7,697 bases of DNA from an uncultured bacterium (lineage in GTDB: Bacteria > Verrucomicrobiota > Lentisphaeria > Oligosphaerales > Oligosphaeraceae): NCBI GenBank assembly GCA_902783355.1, contig CACZQQ010000174.1:1-7697 (forward strand), read 5' to 3'. Shown piece after piece: positions 1 through 5,357 of this stretch (position 1 is the stretch's first letter; every line of letters begins with the position of its first letter). The notes below the pieces were generated by a model. The model had not been told where the DNA came from, did no database searches, and worked only from the letters and a program-made list of their open reading frames with translations. Both the position numbers and the translations under genes were made by a program.

Positions 1-2290
1 CCGGCAGGAACTGCATTTCGATCTTGCGGATGCCGTCGCCCTTGCACTTCTCGCAGCGTCCGCCCTTGACGTTGAAGGAGAAGCGGCCGGGCCCGTAGCC
101 GCGCACCTTGGCGTCGTTGGTGAGGGCGTAGAGGCCGCGGATGAGGTCGAAGAGGCCCGTGTAGGTGGCGGGGTTCGAGCGCGGCGTCTTGCCGATGGGC
201 GTCTGGTCGATGACGATCATCTTGTCGATGTGCTCGAGGCCGTCGATGCCTGCGCAGGGGCCCGGCTCCTCGTCCTTCACGCCGAAGCGCTTCGACAGCG
301 ACCGCCGCAGGATGTGGTTCACCCGCGAGGACTTGCCGGAGCCGGAGACGCCCGTCACGCAGCACAGAAGCCCCAGCGGAATCTCCACGTCGATGGACTT
401 CAGGTTGTTCGCGGCCGCGCCGCGGATGCGGATGGAATGGCCGTTGCCAGGGTTCCGTTTTTTCGGGACCGCGATGGCGCGGCGCCCCGAGAGGAAGTCG
501 CCCGTCACGGAGGCGCGGTTGGCGGCGACCTCCGCCGGCGTGCCCGCCGCCACAAGGTGGCCGCCGTGCTCGCCCGCGCCCGGCCCCAGATCCACCAGGT
601 AGTCCGCCGCACGCATCGTGTCCAGGTCGTGCTCGACGACGACGACCGTGTTGCCGGCGTCCCGCAGCTGCTTGAGGCTGTCGATGAGGCGGTTGTTGTC
701 CCGCTGGTGGAGGCCGATGGAGGGCTCGTCGAGAATGTAGAGGACGCCGACGAGGCCCGAGCCGATCTGGCTGGCCAGGCGGATGCGCTGCCCTTCGCCG
801 CCGGAGAGGGTCCCGCTTTCGCGGTTTAGCGTCAAATAGTTGAGGCCGACTGATTTAAGGAAGCCGAGCCGCGTCTTGATCTCGTGGAGGACATCGCCGC
901 CGATGCGCTGTTCCGTCTCGGTCAGTTCGAGCTTCTGGAGGAAGTCGAGGGCCTCGTCGATGGAGAGGTCGCAGAACTGGCGGATGTTGAGGCCGCCGAT
1001 GGTGACGGCCAGGTATTCGGGCTTCAGGCGGCTGCCGTGGCACTGGTCGCATTCCGTGTAGGAGGCGGCGGCCTCCAGGCGGGCGCGCAGGTCGTCGTTG
1101 TCGGTCTCCCGCAGCCGCCGGATGAGGTTCGGGATGATGCCCTCGAAGGGCTTGCGCCATTCGTTCATCCGCCCGCGCATGCGGTAGTCGAAGACGACGA
1201 TTTCGTCCCCCGTGCCGTACAGCAGGAGCTTCTGGATGCGCGGCGGCAGCTTCTCCCATGGCGTCGTCAGGCTGAAGTCGTACTGGGCCGCCATGCACCG
1301 CAGATAGTGGTTGAAGAGCATGATGACGTTGCGGGGGCCGCGCCGCCACAGCGGAATGGCCCCCTCGCGGATGGACTTGCCGGGGTCGGGGATGATGTCC
1401 TCCGGCTTGAAGATCATGCGCTTGCCCAGGCCGTCGCAGGCGGGGCAGGCCCCGAAGGGGCTGTTGAAGGAGAAGTTGCGCGGCAGCAGCTCGCCGAAGG
1501 AGAGGCCGCAGTCGGGGCAGGCCAGCGCCTCCGAGACCACCTCGTCCCGCCAGCCGCCGGCCGCCGCGTCGTCCTCCACCGAGAAGGTCATGACGCCGTT
1601 GCCGCGCTTGAGGGCGACCTCCACGGAATCGTTGAGGCGCGCGTGGTCGCACTGGCCGGTGACCAGGCGGTCCACGACGGCCTCGATGGTATGCCGCAAC
1701 GTCTTCGCCAGCTTGATGTTGTCGTCCAGCGAGACGAGCTTGCCGTCGATGCGGGCGCGCACGAAGCCGTCGCGCCGCAGCTGCTCGATGGTCTCCGCCT
1801 GCTCCCCCTTCTTGCCTCGGGCGTAGGGCGCCATGAGGAGGAGCTTCCGGCCGGGCGGCAGCTCCTCCAGATGGCGGCAGATGGTCTCGGGGGACTGGCT
1901 GGAGATGGGCTTGCCGCATTTCGGGCAGTGGGGGTGGCCGACATGCGTGTAGAGGAGGCGCAGGTAGTCGTAGATTTCGGTGGTGGTCGCCACGATGGAG
2001 CGCGGCGACGAGGAGCCGGTCCGCTGTTCGATGGCGATGGCGGGCGAAAGCCCCTCGATGTGCTCCACCTGCGGCTTCTGCATCCGGTCCAGGAACTGGC
2101 GTGCGTAGGCGGAGAGGCTCTCCACATAGCGGCGCTGCCCTTCGGCGTAGAGCGTGTCGAAGGCCAGCGAGGATTTGCCGGAGCCGCTGGGGCCGGTCAC
2201 GACGATCAGGCGCTGCCGCGGAAGCGACAGCGAGATGTGCTTCAGGTTGTGCTGGGCGGCGCCCTGGATGGTGATTTGGCCGTTGTCCAT
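1..2290 (-). CDS. uvrA: UvrA, excinuclease ABC subunit A (C-terminus cut by window edge)
   Basis: DNA-damage recognition ATPase of nucleotide-excision repair; in the known pathway UvrA dimers load UvrB at lesions in the cytoplasm. The frame is open from ATG at 2290 to the left edge, giving 763 residues of an expected 940 or so. Visible in order: Walker A GPSGSGKS (33-40); CPKC (122-125); a four-cysteine zinc module, CPDC (258-261) and CPAC (282-285); ABC signature LSGGEGQ (495-501); Walker B with LDEPS (520-524); second Walker A GVSGSGKS (647-654); and the first half of the C-terminal zinc finger, CEKC (746-749). The second signature and Walker B lie outside the window. The first signature has Gly where GEAQ is usual, and the second Walker A reads GKSS rather than the common GKST. 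Both look tolerable. No frameshift or internal stop was found. The start fits a GGAGG ribosome site and aligns with the usual UvrA N-terminus. Identification is firm. Confidence 0.97.
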   Translation of the reverse strand, partial: MDNGQITIQGAAQHNLKHISLSLPRQRLIVVTGPSGSGKSSLAFDTLYAEGQRRYVESLSAYARQFLDRMQKPQVEHIEGLSPAIAIEQRTGSSSPRSIVATTTEIYDYLRLLYTHVGHPHCPKCGKPISSQSPETICRHLEELPPGRKLLLMAPYARGKKGEQAETIEQLRRDGFVRARIDGKLVSLDDNIKLAKTLRHTIEAVVDRLVTGQCDHARLNDSVEVALKRGNGVMTFSVEDDAAAGGWRDEVVSEALACPDCGLSFGELLPRNFSFNSPFGACPACDGLGKRMIFKPEDIIPDPGKSIREGAIPLWRRGPRNVIMLFNHYLRCMAAQYDFSLTTPWEKLPPRIQKLLLYGTGDEIVVFDYRMRGRMNEWRKPFEGIIPNLIRRLRETDNDDLRARLEAAASYTECDQCHGSRLKPEYLAVTIGGLNIRQFCDLSIDEALDFLQKLELTETEQRIGGDVLHEIKTRLGFLKSVGLNYLTLNRESGTLSGGEGQRIRLASQIGSGLVGVLYILDEPSIGLHQRDNNRLIDSLKQLRDAGNTVVVVEHDLDTMRAADYLVDLGPGAGEHGGHLVAAGTPAEVAANRASVTGDFLSGRRAIAVPKKRNPGNGHSIRIRGAAANNLKSIDVEIPLGLLCCVTGVSGSGKSSRVNHILRRSLSKRFGVKDEEPGPCAGIDGLEHIDKMIVIDQTPIGKTPRSNPATYTGLFDLIRGLYALTNDAKVRGYGPGRFSFNVKGGRCEKCKGDGIRKIEMQFLP

Positions 2291-2294
2291 AATG

Positions 2295-2300
2295 CCTCCG
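2295..2300 (-). promoter_or_regulatory. uvrA ribosome binding site
   Basis: On the minus strand this reads CGGAGG, four bases before the ATG at 2290. It is a near-perfect Shine-Dalgarno sequence and fixes the uvrA start. I see no convincing -35/-10 pair or SOS (LexA-type) operator further upstream. A weak TACATT at 2318-2323 (minus strand) is the best -10 candidate, but it lacks a good -35. Confidence 0.8.
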
Positions 2301-2356
2301 TTTAGGGAAATGCGGTTAATGTAATTCGCGGGCGCGGGACCGGCTTGAGACCCCCC

Positions 2357-2441
2357 AAAAAGGGCCAAAATGCGAAAAAAAGTGAAAAAAGTTGCAAATT
2401 ATTGAAAAACGTACTTGAAAAAGTTGAAAAGAGGGAATAAA
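2357..2441. other. Phased A-tract array, probable intrinsically curved DNA
   Basis: Runs of three to seven A on the plus strand occur at 2357-2361, 2367-2370, 2375-2381, 2385-2390, 2396-2398, 2405-2409, 2418-2422 and 2427-2430. The first six are centred about 9.5-10 bp apart, close to one helical turn, and the spacing then loosens. Phased A-tracts are known to bend DNA and, upstream of a -35 box, can act as UP elements for the RNA polymerase alpha subunit. The array lies just upstream of and across the predicted promoter of the small gene at 2549, in an otherwise GC-rich sequence. Curvature and promoter stimulation are inferred, not shown. It could also serve uvrA or bind a nucleoid protein. 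Confidence 0.6.
2402..2430 (+). repeat. Three short direct repeats, TTGAAAA
   Basis: TTGAAAAA occurs at 2402-2409 and 2415-2422, and TTGAAAA at 2424-2430. The offsets are 13 and 9 bp. The middle copy supplies the proposed -35 box. The copies may be regulator half-sites, alternative -35 boxes, or simply part of the A-tract pattern. Confidence 0.45.
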
Positions 2442-2443
2442 TT
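2415..2443 (+). promoter_or_regulatory. Candidate sigma-70-type promoter for the small Lys/Cys-rich gene
   Basis: TTGAAA at 2415-2420 (five of six to TTGACA) is followed after 17 bp by TAAATT at 2438-2443 (four of six to TATAAT). Transcription would start near 2450, leaving a leader of about 100 bases before the ATG at 2549. The AT-rich, phased A-tract DNA upstream supports it as an UP-like region. It is the best match in the divergent intergenic region but rests on consensus similarity only. Confidence 0.5.
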
Positions 2444-2444
2444 T

Positions 2445-2458
2445 TGCGCAATGGCGCA
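2445..2458. promoter_or_regulatory. Inverted repeat at the predicted transcription start
   Basis: TGCGC (2445-2449) and GCGCA (2454-2458) form a perfect 5-bp inverted repeat around AATG, just downstream of the predicted -10 box. The position suits a repressor operator or a short hairpin at the RNA 5' end. It is short enough to be chance. Confidence 0.3.
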
Positions 2459-2493
2459 CTTGAATGGCTTTCCAGGCGCGCTAGGTTCCTCCC

Positions 2494-2509
2494 GCCTCAA
2501 TTCGGAGGC
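2494..2509 (+). promoter_or_regulatory. Possible leader hairpin upstream of the small gene
   Basis: GCCTC (2494-2498) pairs with GAGGC (2505-2509) across a six-base loop. Beyond one mismatch the flanking CC and GG could extend the stem, and TTTT follows at 2515-2518. It could be a weak attenuator or a leader-stabilising hairpin. A nearby TTCCT could pair with the AGGAA of the ribosome site. The stem is too short for a firm call. Confidence 0.3.
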
Positions 2510-2533
2510 AGGGGTTTTGTGACGGCCACCAAC

Positions 2534-2539
2534 AAAGGA
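2534..2539 (+). promoter_or_regulatory. Ribosome binding site of the small Lys/Cys-rich gene
   Basis: AAAGGA lies nine bases before ATG 2549. It favours that start over an in-frame upstream ATG at 2444, which overlaps the predicted promoter and transcription start. Confidence 0.65.
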
Positions 2540-2548
2540 AAAACAGAA

Positions 2549-2743
2549 ATGAAAGCAACGTTCTGGGATGTCAAGGCTCGCAAGAAGATTGAGACCGAAG
2601 TGATCGACTGCGTCACCTATCCGAATGGCCGCACCGCGTTCAAGGGCCAGACCAAGGACGGGCGCTCCCTGACCCTCTTCTGCAGCAAGGACGATGCCGC
2701 GAAGTTCAAGGGTGGCTGCTGCAAGGGCAAGTGCAAGAAGTAG
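2549..2743 (+). CDS. Small Lys/Cys-rich basic protein, function unknown (64 aa)
   Basis: I do not recognise this as a named family. It encodes 64 residues with 13 Lys, 3 Arg and 7 acidic residues, so it is strongly basic. The N-terminal part (about 2-46) looks like a small beta-rich fold, with alternating hydrophobic positions and turns at PNGR (25-28) and KDGR (36-39). Cysteines are at 21, 45, 57, 58 and 62. The last three sit in a tail, GGCCKGKC (55-62) plus KK, that could bind metal or nucleic acid. There is no signal peptide or membrane segment, so it is probably cytoplasmic. Twelve of its 13 Lys codons are AAG. It has its own candidate promoter, ribosome site and strong terminator, which suggests a single-gene, well-expressed unit. 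Starting at ATG 2444 would add 35 residues, but the ribosome site favours 2549. That it is a real gene is fairly sure; the metal or nucleic-acid role is speculative. Confidence 0.78.
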   Translation: MKATFWDVKARKKIETEVIDCVTYPNGRTAFKGQTKDGRSLTLFCSKDDAAKFKGGCCKGKCKK

Positions 2744-2769
2744 TTTTTGCCGGCTAGGCCAAACCTGCG

Positions 2770-2808
2770 AAGCCCGGTGGCGTCCCCGTCATCGGGCTTT
2801 CTCTTTTT
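2770..2808 (+). terminator. Intrinsic (Rho-independent) terminator
   Basis: A 13-bp stem (2770-2782 with 2787-2799, all pairs canonical except two G-U) closes a TCCC loop and is followed by a T-rich tail containing five consecutive T at 2804-2808. It lies 26 bases after the stop of the small gene and ends 8 bases before the arfB start codon. It should terminate the upstream transcript. The opposite strand lacks a T-tract, so it appears one-directional. Confidence 0.85.
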
Positions 2809-2816
2809 CCCAACGC

Positions 2817-3224
2817 ATGTTCACCATCCCCGAAAGCGAGCTTCTCTTCGAGTGCGTCCACGGGAACGGCCCCGGCGGCCAGGGGGTCAACACCTCCAGC
2901 AGCGCCGTCCAGCTGCGCTTCAGCCTCGCCGCGACCGAGGCCCTGCCGCCGGAGGTCGTCCGCCGCCTGAGGCGCCTCGCCGGCCGCAAGGTCAACGCCG
3001 AGGGCGAGCTTGTCATCTGCGCCGCCGAATTCCGCAGCCAGCGCCAGAACCGGCTGGCGGCGCGGGAGCGCCTCTACGCGCTTGTCGAGCGCGCCGCCAC
3101 GCCGCCGAAGCCGCGCCGCAAGACCGCCGTTCCGGCCGCCGAACGCCGCCGCCGTCTGGAAAACAAGCGACGCCGCGCTATATTGAAGCAAAGCCGCAAC
3201 GACAACACGGGAATGGAGGAGTGA
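2817..3224 (+). CDS. arfB: ArfB-type peptidyl-tRNA hydrolase (ribosome rescue, class-I release factor GGQ domain)
   Basis: ArfB (YaeJ) enters the empty mRNA channel of stalled ribosomes with its basic tail and hydrolyses the peptidyl-tRNA through a GGQ loop. This 135-residue product has the family's length (E. coli about 140) and order. GPGGQ is at 18-22, with GGQ at 20-22. SAVQLRF (29-35) corresponds to the STAIHLRF stretch of E. coli, and AEFRSQRQNR (70-79) to AQEYRSQELNR. A disordered tail rich in Arg and Lys runs from about 95 to 130. It lacks the codon-recognition domains of RF1 and RF2. Residues after GGQ are unusual: Gly23 replaces the common His or Asn, and Thr26 replaces the usual Lys of VNK. 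ATG 2817 is the only reasonable start. No Shine-Dalgarno precedes it, only the pyrimidine-rich tail of a terminator. Its end overlaps the floA ribosome site and floA begins 4 bases later. Family assignment is confident. Confidence 0.9.
   Translation: MFTIPESELLFECVHGNGPGGQGVNTSSSAVQLRFSLAATEALPPEVVRRLRRLAGRKVNAEGELVICAAEFRSQRQNRLAARERLYALVERAATPPKPRRKTAVPAAERRRRLENKRRRAILKQSRNDNTGMEE
3215..3220 (+). promoter_or_regulatory. floA ribosome binding site inside the end of arfB
   Basis: GGAGGA lies eight bases before ATG 3229, inside the last codons of arfB. It supports 3229 (or the adjacent ATG at 3232) as the floA start, and translation linked to arfB. Confidence 0.75.
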
Positions 3225-3228
3225 AGGA

Positions 3229-4248
3229 ATGATGGAAGCCATGAATGAAATGCTATGCCTGGCCGAGGCCGACGCGGGCGCGCTGCTTGTCCTGCTGGCG
3301 CTCCTGCTGCCGCTGGCCGCCCTTGTGGCCCTGCTGGCCATGGTGGCCTGGGCCGTCAAGAAGGTCTTCAGCTTCATGCCCATCTGGATCGAGGCGCGGG
3401 CCGCCAGCGTCCCCATCGGCTTCGCCGACTGCTTTGAAATGCACTTCCAGAAGCTCAACCCGCGCGAGATCTTCGACGCCCTCAAGATGCTCCACAAGGC
3501 CGGCATCGAGGTCACCTGCGATGAACTCCAGAACCACGTCCTCAGCGGCGGCCATCTCAAGAATGTGCGGGACGCCGCCATCGCCGTCGACAAGGCGGGC
3601 CTGCGGATCGGCTTCCCGCAGATCGCGCAGCTGGACCTGGCGGGACGCGACGTCGCCCTGGCCGTCCGCGACCACGTGAATCCCGTCGTCCTGCGCGTCC
3701 CGCCACCCCTGCCGGGCTACGAGAACGGCCTCGTCGGCGTCGCGAAGGACGGCATCTCCCTGGGCGTCAAGGCGCGCGTGACCGTGCGCACCCGCCTGGA
3801 CAATCTCATCGGCACGGCGGGTGAGCCGACCATCGTCGCCCGCGTGGGCGAAGGCATCGTCACCGCCATCGGCCGCGCCGCCAGCCACCGCGAGATCATG
3901 GAGCAGCCCGGCCGCGTCGCGCAGGAAATCATCAGCCGCGGCCTCGACCGCGGCACCTGCTACGAGATCCTCTCGCTGGACATAGAGGACGTGAACGTGC
4001 TGGACAACGTGGCGGCGCGGCTGCGCACCGTGCGGGCGGACGCGGACAAGCGCATTGCGCGGGCGCGTTCGGAGGAGCGTCGCGCGCTGGCGGTGGCGCA
4101 AGGGCAGGAGATGAAGGCGAAGACCGTCTCCGCGGAGGCGGAGGTCCTCGCCTCCATGACGGAGCTGCCGCGCTCCGAGGCCTCCGCCTTCGCCGGCGCC
4201 CGCATCGGCCGCCGCAAACCCCTCCCCGCCACGGACATCAGGATGTAG
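3229..4248 (+). CDS. floA: Flotillin-like protein FloA (UPF0365/YqfA family), shortened C-terminus
   Basis: FloA proteins are membrane-anchored scaffolds of bacterial functional membrane microdomains. This 339-residue product has a hydrophobic N-terminal segment (about 17-43) followed by KK and then SFMPIWIE, matching the membrane-associated start of B. subtilis FloA. Strong family matches follow: LHKAGI, LDLAGRDV (135-142), VARVGEGIV (203-211), the SRGLDRGTCYEILSLDI stretch near 238-254, DADKRIARA, and EERRALAVAQGQEM (282-295). Compared with B. subtilis FloA (about 331 aa) the N-terminus is longer and a few residues around PPPLPGYENGL are inserted. The C-terminus is much shorter: after AEAEV it lacks the long EA-rich coil and the usual NxGxMDY-like stretch, ending in ATDIRM. 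That coil is thought to drive oligomerisation, so assembly may differ. It lies between arfB and a secreted protein, with gaps of 4 and 2 bases, so it is probably co-transcribed. MMEAMNEM offers several alternative starts. Confidence 0.92.
   Translation: MMEAMNEMLCLAEADAGALLVLLALLLPLAALVALLAMVAWAVKKVFSFMPIWIEARAASVPIGFADCFEMHFQKLNPREIFDALKMLHKAGIEVTCDELQNHVLSGGHLKNVRDAAIAVDKAGLRIGFPQIAQLDLAGRDVALAVRDHVNPVVLRVPPPLPGYENGLVGVAKDGISLGVKARVTVRTRLDNLIGTAGEPTIVARVGEGIVTAIGRAASHREIMEQPGRVAQEIISRGLDRGTCYEILSLDIEDVNVLDNVAARLRTVRADADKRIARARSEERRALAVAQGQEMKAKTVSAEAEVLASMTELPRSEASAFAGARIGRRKPLPATDIRM
4240..4243 (+). promoter_or_regulatory. Ribosome binding site for the GTG-started gene at 4251
   Basis: AGGA lies seven bases before GTG 4251, inside the last codons of floA. 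It supports the GTG start, which is the only start giving a complete signal peptide, and suggests coupled translation. Confidence 0.5.
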
Positions 4249-4250
4249 CC

Positions 4251-5357
4251 GTGGCGCGCCGCACGACAGCCATCCGGCGCCTCCTTCTCGCCGTGCCGGC
4301 GCTCCTTCTGGCGCTGGCCTGCCGCGCCGCGCCCGCCTGGCTGCCCGCGCAAGTCACCTATTCCGACGGGACGGCGCACTCCTGCGAACTGCAGGCCATG
4401 GGCGACGGCGCGCTCACCGTCAAGGTCTCCTCCGTCGGCCGCAGCCTCCCGCGCAAAGTCCTCCTGTCGGACATTCTGGAAATCCGGCAGGAGGTGGAGG
4501 AGGCGCAGCAGAACCAGCCGTGGATGTACGCCGAATCCGGCAAGAACGAACGCATCGCCCTCGCCGAAGAATCCTATCCCTTCCTGAATTTCGGCACCGT
4601 CATCCTGCTCGCCAGCGGCGAGGTCGTCCGCGGCCATCTCATCAGCGCCGCCTTCCGTTGCCGCGAACCCATGGGAAAAGTCGGCAAACTCTTCCTGACA
4701 CGTCAGTTGAAAGGCACGCCTGGCCAGACGGCCGACGATTTGCGCTACCCCCTCCGCATCCGCTTGACGGCCAACACGCCGCAGGACGCAAAGGCCATCA
4801 CAGGGACGCTTGCGGAAGCCGTCTTCGGCCGCCTTGAACGCGTGGTCGCCATTGACCTCAAGCGCGCCATCCTTGTGGAGGCGACTCTTTCCGCTGGAAA
4901 TACTTTCTCCTTCCCGCCGCTTCTGGATGGCGCCTACGAAATCTACGCGCAGACGTCACGCTTCCTGCTGGCCGGGTTTCCTGAAACCGACGAAGCCGTC
5001 CCCGATGCTCTTGAAAGGGCCTTCCGGCTGGCGGACGACTTCTTCAATGACCGTAACATATTGGCGCGCAATGAGTTACGTACACTTGTCTGGAAACAGA
5101 GACGCCACTTCTACCACGACGAGGAGCATCTCCACGGCGGCGTCATGCGCCATCTGGAGGTCTGGCAGTGGCATCAGGCCGGAGACGAATGGAAGCTGGA
5201 CAGCCGCCTCATGCCCTTCCGCCTGAAGCAGCAGGGCGGCGAAGCCGACAGGCCGCTCCGCCTCGTGCCCGCCTTCAGCGCCGTCGAACCAGGCGCCGTC
5301 CTCGCGCCCGAAGCCCCCGGCAGAAGCCTCCCCTACCCGCCGCCGCGCAGCGAATGA
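4251..5357 (+). CDS. Secreted protein of unknown function, with possible Sm/SH3-like strands
   Basis: I do not recognise the family. The 368-residue product begins at GTG with a signal peptide: RR-rich n-region, hydrophobic core at about 11-23, small residues RAAPA near 25-29. A Cys at 24 gives a weak lipobox (ALAC, Ala instead of Leu at -3), so type I cleavage is more likely than lipidation. Residues about 33-78 (VTYSDG, then DGALTV, then LLSDILEI) have the spacing of a small Sm/SH3-like barrel. A similar pattern (GTVILLASGEVVRGHLI) recurs at 115-131. FSFPPLLDGAYEIYA (219-233) resembles the FxFPxLxxGxYxI strand of carboxypeptidase-regulatory-like or other beta-sandwich domains. The remainder is mixed, with an acidic helix near 245-262 and a Pro-rich end (YPPPRSE). 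No catalytic motif is visible. It starts 2 bases after floA and overlaps the DUF4175-like gene by ATGA, so it probably works with them in the envelope. Domain suggestions are by eye and tentative. Confidence 0.82.
   Translation: MARRTTAIRRLLLAVPALLLALACRAAPAWLPAQVTYSDGTAHSCELQAMGDGALTVKVSSVGRSLPRKVLLSDILEIRQEVEEAQQNQPWMYAESGKNERIALAEESYPFLNFGTVILLASGEVVRGHLISAAFRCREPMGKVGKLFLTRQLKGTPGQTADDLRYPLRIRLTANTPQDAKAITGTLAEAVFGRLERVVAIDLKRAILVEATLSAGNTFSFPPLLDGAYEIYAQTSRFLLAGFPETDEAVPDALERAFRLADDFFNDRNILARNELRTLVWKQRRHFYHDEEHLHGGVMRHLEVWQWHQAGDEWKLDSRLMPFRLKQQGGEADRPLRLVPAFSAVEPGAVLAPEAPGRSLPYPPPRSE
5354..5357 (+). promoter_or_regulatory. ATGA stop-start overlap
   Basis: The TGA of the secreted-protein gene (5355-5357) overlaps the ATG of the next gene (5354-5356). 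No Shine-Dalgarno is visible before this ATG, so translation probably depends on re-initiation by ribosomes finishing the upstream gene. That would keep the two proteins in a fixed ratio. Confidence 0.75.

Noticed and set aside
884..2305. 473-codon plus-strand open frame across uvrA, and a similar one at 230-829
   Set aside because: They share codon registration with uvrA on the opposite strand. In GC-rich coding DNA the complementary frame rarely contains stops. The translations are low-complexity and resemble no family, whereas the minus strand gives clear UvrA motifs.
2301..2345. LexA/SOS operator or strong promoter for uvrA
   Set aside because: No convincing palindromic SOS-type site or paired -35/-10 was found on the minus strand. 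A TACATT alone is too weak.
2444..2548. Upstream in-frame ATG at 2444 for the small Lys/Cys-rich protein
   Set aside because: It overlaps the predicted transcription start and has no well-placed ribosome site. The added 35 residues are of unlike composition. ATG 2549 has AAAGGA nine bases upstream.
2694..2816. Longer arfB starting inside the preceding gene
   Set aside because: The extension would translate through the small gene's end and the terminator. ArfB proteins start about where ATG 2817 does, and no other start codon lies between.
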